This document shows positions 34,732 through 44,355 of a stretch of DNA of 64,000 nt, in pieces (the first letter of the stretch is position 1; every line of letters starts with the position of its first letter). The stretch is taken from positions 147,930-211,929 of the forward strand of contig NZ_JABEZU010000004.1 in the NCBI RefSeq assembly GCF_013149785.1, read 5' to 3'. The stretch is from Isoptericola halotolerans. Its GTDB lineage: Bacteria; Actinomycetota; Actinomycetes; Actinomycetales; Cellulomonadaceae. Made by a program: the position numbers and the translations under genes. A model generated the notes under the pieces. The model ran no database searches and was not told the DNA's origin. It saw only the letters and a list, made by a program, of their open reading frames with translations.

Positions 34732-34935
34732 ATGGCCACCGGGACCGTGAAGTGGTTCAACAGCGAAAAGGGCTACGGCTTCATCGCCCCCGAGGACGGC
34801 ACCGCTGACGTGTTCGTCCACTTCTCCGCCATCCAGTCGCAGGGCTACCGCTCGCTGGAAGAGGAGCAGAAGGTCGAGTTCGACGTCACGCAGGGCCCGA
34901 AGGGTCCGCAGGCGGAGAACGTCCGCCCGGTCTGA
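34732..34935 (+). CDS. cspA: Cold-shock protein (CspA family)
   Basis: A 67-residue single cold-shock domain. The RNA-binding motifs RNP1 ([11 protein letters not shown], here GYGFIAP) and RNP2 (DVFVHFSAI) are both present, as is the N-terminal [11 protein letters not shown]. It binds single-stranded RNA and DNA and acts as an RNA chaperone. AAGGAG lies eight bases before the ATG. A strong hairpin follows at 34981. The strong ribosome binding site fits high expression. Confidence 0.97.
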   Translation: MATGTVKWFNSEKGYGFIAPEDGTADVFVHFSAIQSQGYRSLEEEQKVEFDVTQGPKGPQAENVRPV

Positions 34936-34980
34936 TCGACCGAGTGACGGTCGCCTGAGGGCGACGCCTCTCGACAGGAC

Positions 34981-35018
34981 GGCCCGCACCACCCGCCTCA
35001 CGGCGGAGGGTGCGGGCC
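34981..35018 (+). terminator. Terminator of the cold-shock gene
   Basis: GGCCCGCACC at 34981-34990 pairs with 35009-35018, with further partial pairing inside, and is followed by a T-rich run (GTTCGTCGTTGT). It begins 45 bases after the cspA stop codon. Confidence 0.75.
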
Positions 35019-35111
35019 GTTCGTCGTTGTCAGCAGTGTGCGGGGACCGGCGGTCTGCCGGAACCCACGGTCGATGGGAACCGTCCACCGGCCCGGCTCG
35101 TTCTGGGGGGT

Positions 35112-35918
35112 ATGGGCTTCCTCGACCGACTTCTCGGCAGGTCACGCGACGAGCGTTCCGACATCCCCGGCATGACCGGTGGCGCCGCACCACGCGGCTA
35201 CCAGTCCCCCACGCAGGACTACGCACGATCCGCCTACCAGCAGCCGACGACGACGCACACCGTGCCGTCGACCCCGGCCGCCGGCCAGGCCCCGGGACGC
35301 CACCCGGACGACGTCGCCCTGGACCGCTACCGGTACCTGCTGCGGACGGCCCCGCCGGACGCCGTCGAGCAGGCCCATGCCGAGGCGTTCGCCCAGCTCT
35401 CCCCGGAGCAGCGTCGTCGGGTGCTGACGGAGGTCGGTGCCTCGCTCCCCGCGTCCGAACGCGCCACGTCCGACGACCCGCAGGCACTGGCACGGATGGC
35501 GACCCGGGCCGAGATGCGCAGCCCGGGCACCCTCGAGCGGTCGTTCGCCGGCTCGGGCGCCGGCCGCGCCGGCGCGCCGGGGTTCGGCAGCATGGTCGGC
35601 TCCAGCATGCTCGGGACCGTGGCCGGCGTGGTGATCGGCTCGGCCGTGGCGAACGCCCTGTTCGGTCCGATGTTCGGCGACCCGAGCACCCCGGTCGCCG
35701 AGGATGCCGCCGCGGGCGGCGAAGAGGCCATGGACGACGGCGGTGACGTCGGCGGTGACATCGGCGACGGCGGGGTCGCCGAGGCCGGCATGGCCGATGC
35801 CGGGGGCGCCGAGGCGGCAGGCGACGAAGGACTCTTCGGCGGGTTCTTCGGTGGCGACGGCGGTGGTGGTCTCTTCGGTGGGGACGGCGGCGGGTTCGAC
35901 GGCGGCTTCGACTTCTGA
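35112..35918 (+). CDS. Glycine-rich protein of unknown function with a membrane-like segment
   Basis: A 268-residue protein starting at an ATG right after a run of six G. The first residues MGFLDRLLGRSRDE form an amphipathic helix. A Pro/Gln/Thr-rich linker leads to a compact helical part (DDVALDRYRYLLRTAPPDAV, AFAQLSPEQRRRVLTEVGAS). Residues around 158-180 (SMLGTVAGVVIGSAVANALF) are a hydrophobic, glycine-zipper-like segment. The C terminus is acidic and extremely Gly-rich (GGFFGGDGGGGLFGGDGGG). This layout is common in actinobacteria but I know of no function. It is probably membrane-associated. Confidence 0.75.
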   Translation: MGFLDRLLGRSRDERSDIPGMTGGAAPRGYQSPTQDYARSAYQQPTTTHTVPSTPAAGQAPGRHPDDVALDRYRYLLRTAPPDAVEQAHAEAFAQLSPEQRRRVLTEVGASLPASERATSDDPQALARMATRAEMRSPGTLERSFAGSGAGRAGAPGFGSMVGSSMLGTVAGVVIGSAVANALFGPMFGDPSTPVAEDAAAGGEEAMDDGGDVGGDIGDGGVAEAGMADAGGAEAAGDEGLFGGFFGGDGGGGLFGGDGGGFDGGFDF

Positions 35919-35941
35919 GCTGTGCCGGGGTCGGCCGCGGG

Positions 35942-38900
35942 CTATCCCGCCCTCGTCGTCCCCGGCGGCGCCGGAGACCCCGCGAGGAGCCGCAGGAACG
36001 CCCCGAGCTGCTGCAGGTCACGCACCGAGGTCGGCAGGTAGTCGGTCAGTCGCGGTGAGCGGACCACGACCGCGCACCACTGGCCCCGCGAGACCGCGAC
36101 GTTGACGCGGTTCCTGCTGAGCAGGAACCCCATCCCCCGCGGCACGTCCTCCGGGAGGACGCCGCCATCGACAGGATCGCCACGGGTGCCTCCTGGCCCT
36201 GGAACTTGTCGACCGTGCCGACCGGGACGTCGTCCAGCCCGGCTGCCCCCAGTGCCCGCCGGACGGCCCAGACCTGTGCGTTGTAGGCGGCGACCACGAT
36301 GACGTCGGCAGCGCGCAGCTCGCGGGGTGCCTCGCCGAGTGCGCCGACCCAACCGCGCCCGAGCACCGCGCGCACCTGGTGCACCACCTCCTCGGCCTCC
36401 TCGACCGACGAGACCGCCCGACCCTCGTGCGGCACGAGCACCTCGTGCACCCCCGGGGCGATGCCGTCCAGCGACCGCCCGAGCGCGGTGGCGTGGGCGT
36501 GCAGCCGGCCGTCGTAGGCCAGCTCGGACACCCCGGCGCAGAGGTCGGGGTGCATGCGCCGCGAGGCCGGCAGGAAGTACCCGAGCCCCTCGGGCAGGGT
36601 CTCGTGCCCGTCGGCTAGCCACCCGAGCGCCGAGCCCGCGACGGCCGGGTCGGGGTGGGTGCCCTGGGACACCTGGGGCAGCTGCTGCGGGTCACCGAGA
36701 AGGAGCAGCCGCGTCGCCGCCCGCGCCACGGCGACGGTGTTCGCGATCGCGAACTGGCCGGCCTCGTCGACGACGAGCAGGTCCAGCCCGCCCTCGGGCC
36801 AGCGCTCGTGCGCGAAGTCCCAGGCCGTGCCGCCCACCACGCAGCCCTGCCCCGCCTCCTCGGCGCGGGCCGCGAAGGCCTGCAGCGCGTCGGGCTTCAT
36901 CGGCTGCCAGGGCGGGTCGTCCGGGTCGCCCACGGACGCCTTCTTCGCGACCTGCTCGGCCGGGAGCCCCGCGCGGAGCACTCCCCCGAGCAGGTTGCCC
37001 ACGACGGCGTGCGACTGTGCGACCACCCCGACCCGCCACCCGCTGCGGACCAGCGCGACGACGACGTGCGACGCCAGGTACGTCTTGCCCGTCCCGGGCG
37101 GGCCCTGCACCGCGAGGTACGAGCGGTCGAGGCGCCGGACCGCCTGCTCCACCGCCGCGACGACGTCGGGCTCCCCGTCGTCACCCCTCCGGGGCTCGGG
37201 GAGGCCCCCGGTGACCCGCGGCGCCCGGCGCTGGAGGAGGTCGGTCATCGGGCCGGCGGGCAGTCGGTCGGCCATCGGCACGCCGCCGTCGGCCCCGCTG
37301 CTCCATGCCTGGCACGCCGACGACGCCGCCTCGGCGATCGCCCGCTCCTGCGGCCCGGCCCGCACGAAGCCGTTGACGGACATCCCGGACGGCATCTCGG
37401 AGTGCCGGTCGTGGTTGCCGCCCACCGCCTCCCGGACCGTGAAGACGTCCCGTTCGCCGTCGCCGTCGGGCTCTCGGCGCACGCCGGTGATCTCGACCCG
37501 GCCGTGGCAGCCGCGCACCGCGCGGGGGCCGAGCTCACCGACCACCTCCGGACCGGGCGCCTCGTACAGCAGGAACGCGCCGACGCCGACGCGCAGCTCG
37601 GACCCCTCGACGGCCGGGCAGGTGAGCTCCAGGACGCGCGACGGCGTGCGCCGGCCGGGCTCCACCTCCCAGTCGCGCAGCACGCGGCCGGACTCCACCA
37701 CCGTCGCCGAACGGCGCCCCGGCCACTCGTCCGGCGGCAGCTCCAGCCGCGCGAAGTGGGCGTGCCAGAACGGTTTGCCCTCGCGGCGGTGGTACCCCAC
37801 CGCCGCGCCGAGGAGGCTCAGCGCCCGCACGGCGGCCACCTCGTCCGGGGCGTGCGGGTGAGCGTGCTCGACGGCGGTGCGCACGTCCGCCTCGAGGCGG
37901 TCCCGGGCGGCCCGCTCCTCGTCGACGGCGATCTCCTCCGGCACGGCGAGCGGGGCCGCCACGGGCACCTCGACGGGGCCGACCACCTCGTCGTGCGCCC
38001 AGCGCAGCCAGTCGAGCAGGCGGAGGGTGGACAGGCAGTCGTACCGGTTGTAGTCGAGGATCTCCGCACGGCGGGCCGCCGCCTCGTCGTGCGCCCCGGC
38101 GGACACCAGGTCGCAGTACTCGGCGTACTCCACGACGGACGTCGCGGCGTCGGTCACCCCCGAGCGTGCGGCCTCGGCGCCCATGTAGAGCGGCTCGAGC
38201 TTCTTGATCGACCGTGACCGGTGCGAGATCCGCAGTCCCGCGCGCACGGTGGCGTACAGGTCCACGAGCACCCCGGCCCGCAGGAGCTCGTCGACCTCCT
38301 CGTCGTACACCCCGTGCCGCGCCGCGATGGACAGCAGGTGCGTCCGCTCGTACGCGGCGTAGTGGTACACGTGCATGTCCGGCCACCTGCGGCGCCGGTC
38401 GGCCATCTCGTCCACGAACGCGACGAGCGCGCGCGCCTCGTCGGCGAGCGAGTCCGCCCACAGGGCATGGAACGCCGGCCGCCCCTCGGCGTCGAGGTCG
38501 CGCGTCACCCAGCCGAACAGGTAGTCGATACCGGACGCCGCGGGGGCGCCGAGGCCGTCCGACGGGGCCCACAGCGGGTCGCCCTCGAAGTCGAAGAACA
38601 CGTCCCCCTCGCTGGGCGGGGGCAGCCGCTCGACCGCGCGCGGGTCCGTCAGCGCCCAGCGCAGCTCGGCGGGCCCGTCGTCCGTCTCGATCTTCACCGA
38701 GCCGTGCCCGGGCTCCGTCCCGAGCTGCAGCCCGGCCTGGAGGCGGAGCCCGGCGAACCGGTCGGCGCTCATCCCTCCCGGTGGCGAGGTCGCCGCGGCC
38801 AGCGCCTCCATCGTGGTGATCCCGGCCTCGCCCAGCCGCGCGCGCTGCGGCCCGTACACCCCGGCGACGAGCAGCACGTCGGAGTGCGCCTGTGCAGCCT

Positions 38901-39711
38901 CGTCGCAGTCCGGGCACTGTCCCAGCCGCCGGCAGGCGGTGTGTCCCGGTGCGTCCCACTCCACCGCGGAGCCCTCCGTCACGTGCCGTTCGACGACCTC
39001 CAGCAAGCGGTCGCGACGCGCCCGGAACACCGGCAGCACCTCCGCCAGCAGATGATCGGTGCGCACGCCGGTGCCGAGCACCAGGTGCGCGTGCTCGGTG
39101 GGGTCGACGCCGGCCGCGAGGAGCTGGTCCGCGTACGCCGCGAGCTGGAGCACCGCGCGGACCTTCTCCCGCCGTGCGAGCTTCGTGTCCCACACCGCGT
39201 AGCGCGCCCCCGCAGGAGACCGGCCGGCCAGCGTCCCGCCGTCGGACCCCGCGCCGTCGGGCCCCGCCGAGGCGCTGCGCACCAGGAAGTCGGCCCGCCC
39301 GTGGAAGCGCCCGTCGAAGAACGACGCCTGGTAGACGACGTCCGCGCCCCCGGCCAACGCCGCGAGCGTCCGCTCGTGCGCGGCCGCGAGGCTGCCGACG
39401 TCCAGGCGTCGCGGCGGCTCGATCGCCACCACGCCGCCGGGCCCGCCACCGCTCGCCCAGCCGAGCTGCTCGACGAAGCCCGCCAGCACCGACCGCTCGT
39501 GGGACTCCCCCAGCGCTGCCGTCCGTTCCAGCATCTCGTCACGCTCGCGCCGTCGGCCGGGCGCGCGGCCGAGCACCTCGTCCAGGCGTCGCAGCAGCGC
39601 GTGCTCGCACTCCGCGGCGACCACGAGGTCGCTGGCCGAGTGCACGAGCCGCGGCATGACGTCGGTCGTCGACGGCGCCCCGCCCGTGTCGCCCTCGCTC
39701 AGCAGGAACAT
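35942..39711 (-). pseudogene. TM0106-family RecB-like nuclease fused to SF1 helicase, with one-base frameshift
   Basis: A gene of about 1,256 codons. The N-terminal third has the RecB-like nuclease site (RYAVWDTKLARREKVRAVLQ, with D-x-K) and a Cys cluster TACRRLGQCPDCDEAA. GDVFFDFEGDPLW starts an RNase H-like region. The helicase part has Walker A VQGPPGTGKTYLASHV, Walker B LLVVDEAGQFAIAN, LLLGDPQQLPQV and VGTVDKFQGQEAPVAILSMA. At 36153-36155 the plus strand has three G where the frame needs four; after this the frame continues in another phase with PEDVPRGMGFLLSRNRVNVA, VSRGQW and on to 35942. Restoring one base gives a canonical C terminus, so this is either a fresh mutation or a sequence error. 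The start at 39711 has a TAGACC box six bases before it. Confidence 0.88.
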
Positions 39712-39796
39712 GTCACAGGTCTACCAGCGCCCCCCGACATGGACCTCGGGACGCCCTGTCCGCCATAGTGGGTCCGCGCGATCACGAAGGAGCACC

Positions 39797-40771
39797 ATGT
39801 CCGTGCGGTTCAACCCCCCTCCCGGCTGGCAGGTACCCCCGGGCTTCCGGCCCGAGGCCGGCTGGTCACCCGACCCCTCCTGGCCCCCGGCACCCCCCGG
39901 CTGGGAGTACTGGGTCGAGGAGCCGGCGGCGCCCGCCCCGTCGTACGCCCCGGCGTCGGCGTCACGGCCGGCACCTCAGGACGTCGGCGCGACGGCGGTG
40001 CTCGCCCCGGTCGCGACGCCACCGCGGCCCGTGCCGGCACCGACGGTCCCCCCGGCCCGTTCCGAGGCGCCCCCGCCACCGGCACCACCACCAGCGGCAG
40101 CACCTGCGGGCTCCCCGTCCGGCGGCCGGCCCGTCGCGCACCCGAGCGATCACCCGGTCGAGCAGCCGACGACGCCGGTGCCCCCGCTCGGTCGCCCCGC
40201 ACCCGCACGCGGCGCGGAACCTCCTGCCCAGCGCAGCACCCGACGGCGGCGGACCCCCACCGCGGTGGTCGCCGGCGTGGCCGTCGCCTGCCTCGCCCTC
40301 GGCATCATCATGGGGGTCATGTTCTCGATGATGCAGACGTCCGACGCCCGGCAGGCCGTGGCGAACGCCGAGCGCGACGTCGCCGCGGCGCAGGCCCTCG
40401 AGGAACAGCTCAAGGCCGAGCGCAACGACCTCGAGGAGCGCCTCGAGGCCATGGACACCCGCGAGGCGGAGCTCCTCGAGCGGGAGAAGTCGGTCGACGA
40501 GCGGGACGCTGAGCTGACCAACCGGGAGAACGAGATCGCCGGCGCCGAGCAGCAGCGTCAGCAGGACGAGCAGCGCCGCCAGGAGGAGGAGCAGCGACAG
40601 CAGGAGGAACGAGACCAGGATCGGCGGGGGAACCGGGACGGCGGCTGGTGGTACTGGGACTGCGACAGCGCCCGGGCGGCCGGCGCCGCGCCGATCCACC
40701 AGGGGCAGCCGGGCTACCGCCACGGGCTCGACCCCAACGGCAACGGGATCGCCTGCGAGGACGGGGAGTAG
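39797..40771 (+). CDS. Membrane protein with coiled coil and excalibur calcium-binding domain
   Basis: A 324-residue protein. The N terminus is a Pro/Trp-rich cytoplasmic region (VRFNPPPGWQVPPGFRPEAG, PDPSWPPAPPGWEYW) of the SHOCT/DUF2510-like kind, then a Pro/Ala-rich linker. One membrane helix follows (AVVAGVAVACLALGIIMGVM), then a coiled coil of about 110 residues, very rich in Glu, Gln and Arg (NERDVAAAQ-type to RRQEEEQRQQEERDQ). The C-terminal 40 residues WWYWDCDSARAAGAAPIHQG with LDPNGNGIACE form an excalibur domain, whose DxDxDG-like loop binds calcium. The calcium site is thus held outside the cell on a long stalk. GAAGGAG precedes the ATG. Confidence 0.87.
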   Translation: MSVRFNPPPGWQVPPGFRPEAGWSPDPSWPPAPPGWEYWVEEPAAPAPSYAPASASRPAPQDVGATAVLAPVATPPRPVPAPTVPPARSEAPPPPAPPPAAAPAGSPSGGRPVAHPSDHPVEQPTTPVPPLGRPAPARGAEPPAQRSTRRRRTPTAVVAGVAVACLALGIIMGVMFSMMQTSDARQAVANAERDVAAAQALEEQLKAERNDLEERLEAMDTREAELLEREKSVDERDAELTNRENEIAGAEQQRQQDEQRRQEEEQRQQEERDQDRRGNRDGGWWYWDCDSARAAGAAPIHQGQPGYRHGLDPNGNGIACEDGE

Positions 40772-40871
40772 GCCGCGTAAGGGACGCGCGGCCGACACCC
40801 CGAAGGTTCCACCGTCCGCACCTCCTCGACAGATCCGGGTGATCCCCGATGTGGTGCCCGGCTCGTCGCCC

Positions 40872-40877
40872 TACGGT
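40872..40877 (+). promoter_or_regulatory. -10 box for a leaderless transcript
   Basis: TACGGT ends six bases before the GTG at 40884, as in several other genes here. It supports this GTG rather than the in-frame codon at 40839. Confidence 0.45.
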
Positions 40878-40883
40878 GGGTCC

Positions 40884-42881
40884 GTGGTCGACGTCCTCGG
40901 AGCCCAGCTCTACGCCTGGTCCGCACTCATCGCGCTGCTGCTCTTCGCCCTTTTCGTCCGCCGGGTGATCGGTGTCCGCCTGGGCCTGCCGCGCACGCTG
41001 CTGGCCGCAGCCGTCGGCACGACCCTCGGACCGGCCCTCGTCACCAGCATGCTGCCGGTCCCGCCGGGGTCCGCCGACACCCTGGACCTCCTGCTCTACA
41101 CGGCGCTGCTGTCCGTGGTGGCCCTGGTCGTGGCGATGTTCGCCCTGGCGACGATCGAGATGCTCGTCCCGAACGGCTCCCTGCCCGGTCCGGTGAGCAC
41201 GGCGCGCGGGCTGCGGGGACGCCTGCGCCGCTCGCGCCGCTACCTGAGGATCCTGCGGGTCCTGGCCCAGCACGGGCTGGCCCGGTTCCTGCGCGGCGGT
41301 CGCCACCGTGGTGTCGCCACGCCGGAGGACCGCCGCGCCCTGGCTCGCTCGGTGCGGCGCGCGATGGAGGACGCCGGGGTCACGTTCGTCAAGCTGGGCC
41401 AGCAGCTCGGCACCCGGCGCGACATCCCGCCGGAGTTCGTGGCGGAGCTGTCCCGGCTCCAGGACGAGGCACACCCGCTGCCGTGGCCCGCGGTCGAGGC
41501 CGTGCTCGCCGCCGAGCTCGGCGCACCGCCGTCGCAGGTGTTCGCCTCGATCGATCCCGAGCCGCTCGCGTCGGCGTCGGTCGCCCAGGTGCACGTGGCG
41601 CGCACGACGGCGGGACGCGACGTCGTCGTCAAGGTCCAGCGCCCGGGCATCGCGTCCCAGGTCGCCGGCGACCTCGACATCCTGGACCGGCTGGCGCGGA
41701 CCCTGACGGCGCGGACCGCCTGGGCCCGGCACCTCGGGCTGACGGACCTGGTGGCCGGGTTCGCGGCCGCGCTGCACGAGGAGCTGGACTTCCGCGTCGA
41801 GCGGGACAACCTCGCGACGGTCGCGGCAGGGCTCGAGGCGTCGGCAGGGATCGTGGTGCCCGCGGCCGAGCCGGACCTCTCGACGGCCCGCGTGCTGGTC
41901 ATGGAACGGATGCCGGGCATACCGCTGGGTGCTGCGGAACCCGTGCTCGCCCGCCTGGGTGAGGACCGCCGTCGGGCGATCGCGGAGAACCTGCTGCACG
42001 TGGTGGTGGACCAGGTGGTGGTGCGGGGCGTGTTCCACGTGGACCTGCACCCCGGCAACCTGCTCGTCGCGGACGACGGCACCCTGGCGATGCTGGACCT
42101 GGGCTCGGTGGGACGGCTCGGCTCCCGTGCGCGCACGCAGCTCGCGCTCCTGCTCGCGGCGCTGTCCACCGCCGACTCCGTGGCCGTGACCGACGCGCTG
42201 CTCGAGGTGGTGGACCGCCCGGACGTCCTGGACGAGCACCGCCTCGAGCAGGAGGTCGGGGAGGTCCTCGCGCGGTTCACCGGACCATCGACGGTACAGG
42301 CGGCGCAGGCCGCCCAGGCCGCACCCGCGATGGCCGCGCTGTTCCAGCTCGTGGCACGGTACCGCCTCGGCATCCCGCCCCAGGTGGCGGCGGCGTTCCG
42401 CACGCTCGCCACCCTGGAGGGGACGTTGCAGGTCGTCTGCGGCGGCTACGACCTCATCGACGGCGCGCGGCGGTACGCCGGGCGGTCCGCCGCCCACGCG
42501 ACGTCACCTCGCGAGCTGCGCTCCACCCTCGAGGCGGAGCTGCTGGGCCTGGTGCCGGTGCTGCGCCGGCTGCCGCGCCGGATCGACCGCATCACCGACG
42601 CCGTCGAGCACGGCAGGCTCCAGGTGAACGTGCGGCTCCTCGCCGACCCCGCCGACCGGCGGTTCGTCACCCGCCTGTGGCACCAGGCCCTGCTCGTGGT
42701 CCTCGCGTGCACGGCCGGCCTGATGGCCGTCGCGCTCTTCCTCGCGGCCCCCGGACCGATGGTGACCGACGTCGTCGGCATCTTCCACGTGCTGGCGACC
42801 GCCCTGCTCGCCGGATCCGTCATCCTCGTGATGCGGCTGCTCGTGGTGATCTTCCGCGGGGCCGACGACGGGCCGCCCTGA
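40884..42881 (+). CDS. UbiB/ABC1 family atypical kinase, membrane-bound
   Basis: A 665-residue protein. Three membrane helices lie at the N terminus (YAWSALIALLLFALFVRRVI, LPRTLLAAAVGTTLGPALVT, TALLSVVALVVAMFALATIE) and two at the C terminus. In between is an ABC1 kinase-like domain with the KxGQ motif VTFVKLGQQLGTRRDIPPEF, the Ala-rich nucleotide loop SASVAQVHVA, VVVKVQRPG with the ATP-binding Lys, the catalytic VFHVDLHPGNLLV and MLDLGSVGRL. UbiB proteins support quinone and lipid metabolism; in actinomycetes with menaquinone the exact role is unsettled. The GTG start follows a -10 box by six bases. It stands alone. Confidence 0.92.
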   Translation: MVDVLGAQLYAWSALIALLLFALFVRRVIGVRLGLPRTLLAAAVGTTLGPALVTSMLPVPPGSADTLDLLLYTALLSVVALVVAMFALATIEMLVPNGSLPGPVSTARGLRGRLRRSRRYLRILRVLAQHGLARFLRGGRHRGVATPEDRRALARSVRRAMEDAGVTFVKLGQQLGTRRDIPPEFVAELSRLQDEAHPLPWPAVEAVLAAELGAPPSQVFASIDPEPLASASVAQVHVARTTAGRDVVVKVQRPGIASQVAGDLDILDRLARTLTARTAWARHLGLTDLVAGFAAALHEELDFRVERDNLATVAAGLEASAGIVVPAAEPDLSTARVLVMERMPGIPLGAAEPVLARLGEDRRRAIAENLLHVVVDQVVVRGVFHVDLHPGNLLVADDGTLAMLDLGSVGRLGSRARTQLALLLAALSTADSVAVTDALLEVVDRPDVLDEHRLEQEVGEVLARFTGPSTVQAAQAAQAAPAMAALFQLVARYRLGIPPQVAAAFRTLATLEGTLQVVCGGYDLIDGARRYAGRSAAHATSPRELRSTLEAELLGLVPVLRRLPRRIDRITDAVEHGRLQVNVRLLADPADRRFVTRLWHQALLVVLACTAGLMAVALFLAAPGPMVTDVVGIFHVLATALLAGSVILVMRLLVVIFRGADDGPP

Positions 42882-42884
42882 CCG

Positions 42885-43403
42885 TCAGACTCCGGAGAGC
42901 GCGTCCACCCCGACGGTCGCCAGCACGCCGAACAGCACGCCCCACAGGATGATCGAGACGATCTGCCAGCCGATGACGGCGTTGCGCGAGGCGCCGAACG
43001 ACACCATCGCGGCGGCGGTGATCTGGCTGGGCAGCAGCGTCTGGCCGAGCAGGCTCACGCCGGGGACCCCGAACCGGTCGAACCGCTGACGGAGCTTCGC
43101 CCGCTTCGGCGATTCCGGCTTGCCCCGCCCGGCGACGGCAGCGGTCCGGACGCGGGAGGTCGTCAGCACGAAGATCATCATGGAGATCACGTTCCCGACC
43201 ACGGCGGCCGCCACCGCGACCACCGGGTTGAGCCCGGCGAGGATGCCGATCGCGGATCCCGCGTACGACTCGACGAAGGGGATCGCCCCGGCGAGCATCA
43301 CTCCCACCCACTGCAGCAGCGGCGGCAGGGACTCGGTGAAGGACTGCAGGTTCTCGATCAACTCTCGGCGCTCCCGGGTAGTGGTTCGTGGATGTGACTC
43401 CAT
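42885..43403 (-). CDS. Small multidrug export family (Sm_multidrug_ex) membrane protein
   Basis: A 172-residue membrane protein with four likely helices: PPLLQWVGVMLAGAIPFVES, VVAVAAAVVGNVISMMIFVL, GVSLLGQTLLPSQITAAAMV and IVSIILWGVLFGVLATVGVD. The pattern AIPFVESYAGSAIG and the central basic loop RGKPESPKRAKLRQRFDRFG match the family called small multidrug export protein, for which transport has not, to my knowledge, been shown. It is convergent with the UbiB-like gene (three bases apart) and divergent from a two-component system. Confidence 0.82.
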   Translation of the reverse strand: MESHPRTTTRERRELIENLQSFTESLPPLLQWVGVMLAGAIPFVESYAGSAIGILAGLNPVVAVAAAVVGNVISMMIFVLTTSRVRTAAVAGRGKPESPKRAKLRQRFDRFGVPGVSLLGQTLLPSQITAAAMVSFGASRNAVIGWQIVSIILWGVLFGVLATVGVDALSGV

Positions 43404-43572
43404 CCTCTGGCCGCCAGGGCGCCGGCGGCAGTGCCCCGGTGCACTGGTTCACGTGGCCCCGTCACGGCCCGGTGATGACATCTGTCACGACGGAGCTGCC
43501 CGGACTTCTGACGAGGTGGTGACGGTGCGCGCCCCGACGCCCGGGACCGACCCCGCGACCCGTCCGCCGCCC

Positions 43573-43578
43573 TAGGCT
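43573..43578 (+). promoter_or_regulatory. -10 box for a leaderless transcript
   Basis: TAGGCT ends six bases before the ATG at 43585, so the two-component operon probably starts transcription on its own start codon. Confidence 0.5.
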
Positions 43579-43584
43579 GGGCAG

Positions 43585-44355
43585 ATGGTCCGGGTCCTCG
43601 TGGTCGACGACGACACCACCGTCGCCGACGTGGTGGTGGCGTACCTGGAGCGCGCCGGCATGACCGCCGAGCACGTCGCCGACGGCGCACAGGCGCTCGC
43701 CGTCGCCGCCGCCCGGCCGCCCGACGCCGTCGTCCTCGACCTCATGCTGCCCGGCCTGGACGGCCTCGAGGTCTGCCGCCGGTTGCGCACCGACCGGCCG
43801 GGCCTGCCCGTGCTCATGCTCACCGCCCGCGGGGAGGAGGACGACCGGGTCGCCGGGCTCGAGATCGGCGCGGACGACTACGTCACCAAGCCGTTCAGCC
43901 CGCGCGAGCTGACGTTGCGGGTGCAGTCGGTGCTGCGGCGCTCCGGTGCCGTGCCGGCCCCCGAGCCCGTCCCGCACCCGGCCGGCCCCGGCGACCCACC
44001 GCCCGTACCGCCGTCGGGCACCCTGCGCGACGGTGACCTCACGCTCGACGTCGCGGCCCACCGGCTGCTGCGCGGCGGCCGGGAGGTCGACCTCACCGCC
44101 CGGGAGTTCGACCTCCTGACCTGGTTCCTCGCCCGACCGGGCCAGGTGCACGACCGCGAGACGCTGCTGCGCGAGGTGTGGGGCTGGGAGTACGGCGACC
44201 GCTCCACCGTCACCGTCCACGTGCGCCGGCTGCGCGAGAAGGTGGAGGAGGACCCCTCCCGCCCGGCCCGGCTCGTGACGGTGTTCGGTGTCGGGTACCG
44301 CTGGGACGCCCGCACCGGGACAGGGTACTCCGGGGCCCCCGGGGGCCCGACGTGA
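43585..44355 (+). CDS. OmpR-family response regulator
   Basis: A 256-residue regulator. The receiver domain starts [20 protein letters not shown]; the phospho-acceptor Asp is in [13 protein letters not shown] (about residue 52), the conserved Thr in VLMLTARG and Lys in YVTKPFSP. After a Pro-rich linker comes the winged-helix output domain ([20 protein letters not shown] and [20 protein letters not shown], ending FGVGYRWD). It is phosphorylated by the histidine kinase encoded next, whose GTG overlaps its stop codon. The signal and targets are unknown. Confidence 0.95.
   Translation: MVRVLVVDDDTTVADVVVAYLERAGMTAEHVADGAQALAVAAARPPDAVVLDLMLPGLDGLEVCRRLRTDRPGLPVLMLTARGEEDDRVAGLEIGADDYVTKPFSPRELTLRVQSVLRRSGAVPAPEPVPHPAGPGDPPPVPPSGTLRDGDLTLDVAAHRLLRGGREVDLTAREFDLLTWFLARPGQVHDRETLLREVWGWEYGDRSTVTVHVRRLREKVEEDPSRPARLVTVFGVGYRWDARTGTGYSGAPGGPT

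Noticed and set aside
40771-40793. A terminator after the excalibur gene
   Set aside because: A seven-base stem (GGCCGCG/CGCGGCC) exists but is short and has no T run; such pairs are frequent by chance at this GC content.
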